From Sepiola atlantica (taxonomy: Eukaryota; Mollusca; Cephalopoda; Sepiida; Sepiolidae), in NCBI GenBank assembly GCA_963556195.1, contig OY744522.1, positions 42,304,763 through 42,368,762 of the forward strand: a stretch of DNA of 64,000 nt, written 5' to 3'. Both the position numbers and the translations under genes were made by a program. This document shows positions 58,540 to 64,000 of this stretch, in pieces. The notes under the pieces were generated by a model. That model saw nothing but the letters and a program-made list of their open reading frames with translations. It was not told where the DNA came from and made no database searches. How positions within the stretch are numbered: the first letter of the stretch is position 1; each line of letters starts with the position of its first letter.

Positions 58540-59155
58540 GAATTGCGAATCAGTCAGTAGAAATGACTTGTACTCTCGTGATGCAGCCCTCTACCTGTGC
58601 AAGTGTGGAATTCGTCCTACGATGGGGGATTACTTTTACAGCTGGGTTGTGCCGCTCAGTAAATTATTTCCTATCTTGACAGAGTAAAACATCGACATTG
58701 CATTCTAGTTGGAGATGCTCTTTTTTCTTCTCTACAATCTATTTCTCGCATAACGGTATTTTCTAGTCTTTTTTCTACTCTATCGATATTTTAATAAGAG
58801 GGGCTCGACTGAGCTCTACTATCTGCTGGTTCATCCCTGTAAAATATCTACAGCAATAAAACGTTTTATTACCACACTTTTCCTCTTTGTTCGTAAAACA
58901 AAACTGAATTTCTATGAACAGAGTTCATTTCCAAGAACTTCCCTTCTGTAGAACACAATACTACGGGATTGCATCTTTGGAGACTACAACATGGTCGTCT
59001 TCAAATCCAATCTCAACAAATACTTGAGAAACCAAATTTTGTCTATTTAATCCATCGTTTTCAGTCCCTTCATAGTATTATTAATAATCTAACTGACAAT
59101 CACATTCACCCTTATCCTCGACTGGCTTTTGGCCTTTGGTTAGTGGTGGCTTAAT
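58540..59155 (+). mobile_element. LINE family C 3' end
   Basis: Plus-strand translation in changing frames gives LLVHPCKISTAIKRFITT near 58825-58880, then NMVVFKSNLNKYLRNQILSI near 58990-59047 before a stop. The non-coding tail carries CTTATCCTCGACTGGCTTTTGGCC. GACTGAGCTC near 58808 and TTTTCTAGTCTTTTTTCTAC near 58760 match the minus-strand copies at 18030-18090 and 49590-49640. It anchors the family's 3' end. Confidence 0.72.
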
Positions 59156-59791
59156 AGTATAAAAGAGAGTTAACATTCAAGTGAACTGAAACAGCAGCTG
59201 ACTTAAATATTAGTATTGTAGATAATTGAGGTTACCTACAATAAATTTAAAAGACGGCAAAGGTTTTTACTTAAAGTGTAACAATCGTAGATGATTTGTG
59301 AAGCAATGCTTTTATTTGTAACGACCAGGGAAAACTAATGATAATGATTCAGAGAATATCCTTTGTTGGAAGCAGATGAGCCGAAATATTAATGAATATA
59401 TGTATCGGCCTCAATATTTACCGATAATGTTATCTACGAATCCAATCGGTTGATAGAATCCCCCACACTATACACACGCACACACGCATACATATACATA
59501 CATATATATATATATAAATTAATAGACAGAGAAAATAAAAAAATAAAAATAGTATGTGAAAAAGATACTGCGTCTACTCTAATTGTTCTTCTGAAGTTCG
59601 ACGATGAAAAAATCATTTCTCGGCCAAAAATTAACGTATAAATTACATCTCATTTCGATCAGAAATAACTTTTTTTAAACCGCTAATTATTTATAGCGAT
59701 ATAAAACAATGAAAAATAAAAGGACACATAAAGAAAAATATATGTTTCATCATGCAACCAAATAAATTAGTTACCGCATTCGATAAAACGT
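59156..59791. other. unassigned DNA
   Basis: Short CA/TA tract at 59466-59515; nothing else recognised. Confidence 0.4.
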
Positions 59792-59792
59792 T

Positions 59793-59846
<54 letters not shown>

Positions 59847-59960
59847 TATATATATATATATATGTGTGTATATGTGTATATGTATATGTGTATATGTATA
59901 TGTGTATATGTATGTACATGTATATGTATATATATGTATATGTATATGTATATATATATG
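59792..59960. repeat. (TA)n/(GA)n/(TATG)n compound block
   Basis: TA repeats, a short GAGAGA segment, then TATATGTG and TATGTATA higher-order units. Confidence 0.95.
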
Positions 59961-60171
59961 TATTTTTATTTGTAAAAGTATTTTCCGACTACAGATGTGC
60001 ATACATGTTTCAGCGGCGACTTTATTTTCAATTTCGTACTTACTCACCCAACCGATGAAGAAGTCTTTGGAAGAATGAATTTTGTTTTAAGCAAGTGCAA
60101 AGTTTTGGTAGGAGGGGAGGGTGTTGGGACAGTATACAAGAGGAAATATATTAAGATAAACTAAATTTCGG

Positions 60172-60173
<2 letters not shown>

Positions 60174-60218
<45 letters not shown>
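60174..60218. repeat. (TA)n tract
   Basis: About 22 TA units. Confidence 0.95.
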
Positions 60219-60569
60219 GTATAGGTACAGGCACATACTATAAATCTACAAACACATATGCATATATACATACAAACAAAATTAGGTACGATAGGGTAAA
60301 CGGTTAAACGATGAAAAAACTACAAATAAACCAACAGTCAAGAGTACAGTTTGATCGATATTGCGCCGAGGTAAAAAGCATCATCAACACATAGACGTAT
60401 TCATTGATAGAAATAAGTGCCGCAGAACATCGCAAGTTAGCTTTTATTTTTTATAACTTCAATATTTAATAATAGTACAGAAAAAACGTATTGGCCATAA
60501 TAGTTCAATTTGAAAAATATTTTTAAAATCTCTCAGTTTTATTAATTTGATCTCCCGATTTATAAAATC
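60219..60569. other. unassigned DNA
   Basis: Nothing is recognised here. Confidence 0.4.
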
Positions 60570-61130
60570 GGAGGACTTATGTTTTGAGGCATGTCCGTCC
60601 GTCCGTCCGGATTTTTCTCCGCAACCATCCATTGAATTTCTCCGAAATTTTGCATGAAATTGTAACTTTGGTCAGCTTAGAAAGTGGCATTGTCCGATTT
60701 TCCAGGGGTTCAAAAGGCCCCGAAATGGCAAAAAATGACATTTTCTGCCCCATAACTTTTCATCCATCCATTAAATTTCTCTGAAACTTGCCCAAAATGT
60801 GGAAGCAATTGTTCCTAATAGAAAATAACTATCGCTGACCTTGGAAAAAATCTGGTTCGCGCCTCCAGGGGGTCAAAAGCTCTCAAAATGGCAAAAAATG
60901 ACCCTTTTCTCTCATAACGTTAGATCCATCAACTCAATTCTTCTGAAACTTGGCACAAAAGGTAGAGGCAATTGTTCTGAATATAAAATGAGCGTCATTG
61001 ACCTCAGAAAAATCTGGTTCGCGCCCCCAGGGGGACAAAAGGGGGGTCAAAAATGCTCCAAATTTATTGCATTTTAGACTCGCCACATCGAGTCACATAC
61101 AGAGGGGGATCACGCACGCGTGGCTTGTTT
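60570..61130 (+). repeat. three-module degenerate tandem repeat
   Basis: After GTCCGTCCGTCCGTCCGG at 60594-60611, three modules of roughly 150 bp follow. Each has ATCCATnnA(A)TTTCTCnGAAA(C)TT, then AATTGT, then CTGGTTCGCGCC(T/C)CCAGGGGG (degenerate in module 1), then AAATGGCAAAAAATGAC. Similar text (GAAACTTGGCAC) starts again at 63878. The constant module order suggests an element assembled by internal duplication. No frame persists across modules. Confidence 0.75.
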
Positions 61131-61941
61131 TTATTTGAACTGAAAATTACTTATATTACGGTGTCTATCTTGGAATAATCTTCATATTTTTAAATCAATA
61201 AAGCTGATGATGCTTGAATTTTCCACGCACAATCAGCTTAATTATGCTTATATTTATCTTAATAAGTACTTAGGAAGTCAAGTACATAATCTTGTGTCAC
61301 TTGAGCCTTTTGAAAATTAAATCATGTATCTATATTATAAAATAGAGCAACACTATGTATCGTATTTTTCGTGATTAATAGCATTCTCCTACAAAATTAT
61401 TGTATAACTCTGTTTTCCTCTATCAAACGTTAATATAATTTTGCAATAAGAAAATGTATTTGATTTAGTTTCTTTCAAAAAATAATTCATCCGCCTAGGA
61501 ATATTTACAAAAAGTGGAGGTACCTTAGTATTGCCCTTAATAGCAATATAAACGACAGAGGCGTCGCTAGCGGGTCGGACATACAGATAGGTTTGATGTT
61601 ATAATTCATAGACTTCATTTCATTGTCTACATTTATTATAAAAATTAGGAATATTTTAATAAATATTAACTCATCTGGCGTGTTTCATATAAATTCAAAA
61701 CATAAAAGTGTAGGGGAAAATAAAATATCAACCCTTATGTTAACATTTTGTTAATATCAGTCATGACGTTGACCAGGCTATTTGTAACCTCTCTGAATTT
61801 CTTGTTCATTTTTATGCCCGCGTTCATACTAAGAACTTGGTCTTAAAAAGTTCGGCTTATTTCCAACAAGAGCTGTAATATGTCTCCTAATGCGTAGCTA
61901 AAATGTTTGTTCAAATGTAAATGTCTAAATAAAATGTATAT

Positions 61942-61943
<2 letters not shown>
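61131..61943. other. unassigned AT-rich DNA
   Basis: Nothing is recognised here. Confidence 0.4.

Positions 61944-62011
<68 letters not shown>
61944..62011. repeat. (TA)n tract left of tRNA-like SINE pair
   Basis: About 34 TA units. Confidence 0.97.
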
Positions 62012-62012
<1 letters not shown>

Positions 62013-62071
62013 CACTGTCTATTAAGTTAAAAATATATAGGACTTATTTATCTCGAAATTGTAAAGGTTAC

Positions 62072-62200
62072 TGTTACGACGGCCGAGTGATAAGAAGCTT
62101 TGATTCGAGATATTTTGGTTTGGTTTTCGAATTGTTCAACTGGCAGTACAGTTACACTATCCATACTGATGATTTTGGTGAATATTAAACATATATGAAT
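62072..62200 (+). mobile_element. tRNA-Ser/Leu-like SINE head, copy 1
   Basis: ACGGCCGAGTGATAAGAAGC resembles the A box region of type II (Ser/Leu) tRNAs, which read GGCCGAGTGGTTAAGGC. GGTTTTCGAATTGTTC about 50 bp later resembles a B box (GGTTCGAATCC) with an inserted base. A tail CCATACTGATGATTTTGGTG...AACATATATGAATATT follows and is shared with copy 2. Too diverged to be a tRNA gene. Confidence 0.55.
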
Positions 62201-62397
62201 ATTGATATTAGAAATGTTTATTTATTAAAAATAATTGTTAAGCTCCATTCAGGTCGAGCACTTTCAGAAAAATACAATAAATTATTCAAATTAAGAAATG
62301 TTACGTCTTCGCTCTTTTTAAGTAGATTAAACACTGTCTGTGTCTTATTATGTTTATAAATAAAAACACAGCAATTGTTTCTCTCGCATTTGAATTG

Positions 62398-62540
62398 TAG
62401 CTGTCGTAACGGCCGAGGGGTGAACGCTTGGATTCGAGTTATTCGGGGTTAGGGTTCGCCTCGTTCGACCAGCGGTATATTTAGACCATCTATATTGATA
62501 ATTGTTAGTGAACATGAAACATATATATAAATATTTTAAT
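62398..62540 (+). mobile_element. tRNA-Ser/Leu-like SINE head, copy 2
   Basis: GTCGTAACGGCCGAGGGGTG, then CGCTTGGATTCGAG, then GGTTCGCCTCGTTCGACCAG, then the same tail as copy 1 (CCATCTATATTGATAATTGT...AACATATATATAAATATT). It lies 326 bp downstream of copy 1 in the same orientation and runs into (CT)n(TA)n. Confidence 0.58.
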
Positions 62541-62544
62541 ATCC

Positions 62545-62635
<91 letters not shown>
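62536..62635. repeat. (CT)n followed by (TA)n
   Basis: About 14 CT units then about 32 TA units, immediately after the SINE tail. Confidence 0.96.
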
Positions 62636-62637
<2 letters not shown>

Positions 62638-63242
62638 TGATATTAAACATGGAAAATAACATTTATGGAAAATAACTAAATATATAAACATATATAAGTA
62701 ATTAAGTTCAAATATATTCATGAAATGAACTAAAAGCAATATTTGTAATAGTGTTAAATACAAGTATCGTTTCATAAATAAACTTTATATAAACATTAGA
62801 ACAGCCTACGCATATTAACCTGCGTTTCTGTGCCATCGCACAATTACAGGGCTGGAAAACAACTAAGTGTTAAGTATCCGACTAGTAATCAGATGGAATA
62901 GAAATCTGAGCCAGTATGGTTTACCTCTTCACAAAGTCACAGGGACTGGCTGGGGGAGGTTTATGCGTATAATTTATTATTATCACCGACTGATCATTAT
63001 ACGCTTACACATTGAAAAATCGTAATCGCTAATCACATACATGAATAAAAAGAATTCATGTACACACGCGTCAAAACACGCACAAACTATTATTACCTCC
63101 CCTACTTACACACGCCCAGATTGGGCGTACACTTAAATACATAGTCTTGACACTATACAGGTAAGCACAACCTATATTAACATACACACACTTTCGTCGG
63201 CTAGACATATTTGAAACATGTGAGTTTTTTTCGACTCAACTT
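62636..63242. other. unassigned DNA
   Basis: Nothing is recognised; CA-rich words (ACACAC, ACACGCGTC) occur at 63060-63200. Confidence 0.4.
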
Positions 63243-63725
63243 GAGCTGCGCAATTAAGTACCTACAACATAACCCATGTAAGTTTATTTTTACTTACCGG
63301 AAGCCGCACAGTCACACAGAGAGTAAATACATGATTGTTGTATTAGTGGAATCTGGCAGGATATAATTAGCTTACACAAATAAACAGAAACTATTAAACT
63401 AAGCGATTCATGGTTGAACAGAATAAAGAATTGTCGTAAGGAGAGTTTATCTTTTTCTACTCATAAAACATGAGCTTCGTTAAGCTACAAGTTCAACTGA
63501 CCAACTTTAAAATTGTACACAGTTTTATTTGCATGATTATATTACGTGAGGGTTGATAGAGGTTCGAGAGACCCGTATCGGTAATTACTCATCACTTAAT
63601 AACAAAGGGCCAGAATAGAGAGAAAATGAGTGAAAGAGAGAGAAAGAGAGAGTGAGAGTGAGAGTGAGAGTGAGAGAGTGAGAGTGAATGATAGATATTG
63701 TATAAAATAAGTGCAGTGTTGAGTG
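63243..63725 (-). repeat. unclassified repeat S, reverse copy
   Basis: Reverse-complement match to 53690-54185 over most of its length, including the CT-rich end (here a (GA)-rich tract at 63630-63685). Similarity stops near 63243 at CGCAATTAAGTACC and on the other side beyond the GA tract. Two inverted copies about 9.5 kb apart could pair or recombine. Confidence 0.8.
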
Positions 63726-64000
63726 AAAGCTTTTCCCACATTAAACGTACTATAGTCATCATTTTTAATTTTTAGCGGGTTGATGTAAACATTTTTATCG
63801 AGAGATTGTTTCGCTGTCTAGCTGAGCAGCTTAAGTCAAAAATGATGAAGAATCGTGCATTTTGGTAAGCAAGCATGAAACTTGGCACGATTGCTCACAA
63901 TGGTCTACTCTTCCGAAAAAACTTTTGGGCCACTCAAAAACTCCAAGATGGCCGCCATTTTTCAAGATGGCCGCCACGGATGGTAAAATTTATCATTTTG
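63726..64000 (+). repeat. start of a second copy of the 60.6-kb repeat type; YY1-like pair
   Basis: ATGAAACTTGGCACGATTG near 63877 matches the module wording at 60950. AAGATGGCCGCCA occurs twice, at about 63945 and 63964, giving two YY1-like sites 19 bp apart. The element continues past the end of the window. Confidence 0.5.

Overview
This window looks like AT-rich, repeat-dense, gene-poor invertebrate nuclear DNA. The combination of very many long (TA)n tracts, decayed non-LTR retrotransposons of several clades, 5S-rRNA- and snRNA-headed SINE-like elements and numerous foldback elements suggests a lophotrochozoan, most likely a coleoid cephalopod (octopus or squid). That assignment is inference from style, not from a diagnostic gene. 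I found no convincing host protein-coding gene, no intact rRNA or tRNA gene, and nothing prokaryotic. Most long open frames are translations of (TA)n, (CT)n, (ATT)n or transposon debris.

Layout. 0-3.1 kb: the 3' end of an L1-like LINE, compound trinucleotide repeats, a 3-unit minisatellite, a possible NRF1/YY1-type promoter with a tiny ORF, and a 5S-derived SINE. 5.5-8.7 kb: an old dispersed repeat (family F), an RTE-like LINE 3' end, and the first (TA)n-flanked hairpin element (family G). 9.3-12.6 kb: one LINE (family B) interrupted by a longer Jockey/CR1-type LINE (family A) with recognisable endonuclease and reverse transcriptase. 15.8-19.3 kb: a 96-bp-arm palindrome between (TA)n tracts, three 5S-headed SINEs, and a LINE (family C) interrupted by a U2-snRNA-headed element and by one of the 5S SINEs. 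21.6-25.2 kb: a 600-bp polypyrimidine tract and further foldback elements. 25.4-36.9 kb: LINE fragments A, B, C and an L1-like copy, a second U2-headed element, and a LINE with an internal 41-bp tandem expansion. 37-43.7 kb: foldback elements and a deleted Tc1/mariner-type element. 44-47.6 kb: AT-rich DNA without recognisable content. 47.6-54 kb: a 31-bp minisatellite, hairpin elements and LINE copies. 54-64 kb: large (TA)n blocks, paired unclassified repeats, a LINE C 3' end, a TCTG microsatellite, a tandem module repeat, two tRNA-like SINE heads and an inverted copy of a repeat seen near 53.7 kb.

The strongest organising signal is a class of non-coding elements. Many are inverted repeats and many sit directly between two (TA)n tracts. 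Unrelated families share one small sequence grammar: CTGANGA or a near variant, then a short hairpin, then GAAA(C). That resembles the catalytic core of hammerhead ribozymes, which are known from Penelope-like elements and retrozymes. I could not assemble a complete ribozyme by eye, so this is the main hypothesis to test. The second signal is a SINE-like family with a U2 snRNA head, one copy of which lies as a discrete unit inside a LINE between near-identical 13-bp flanks.
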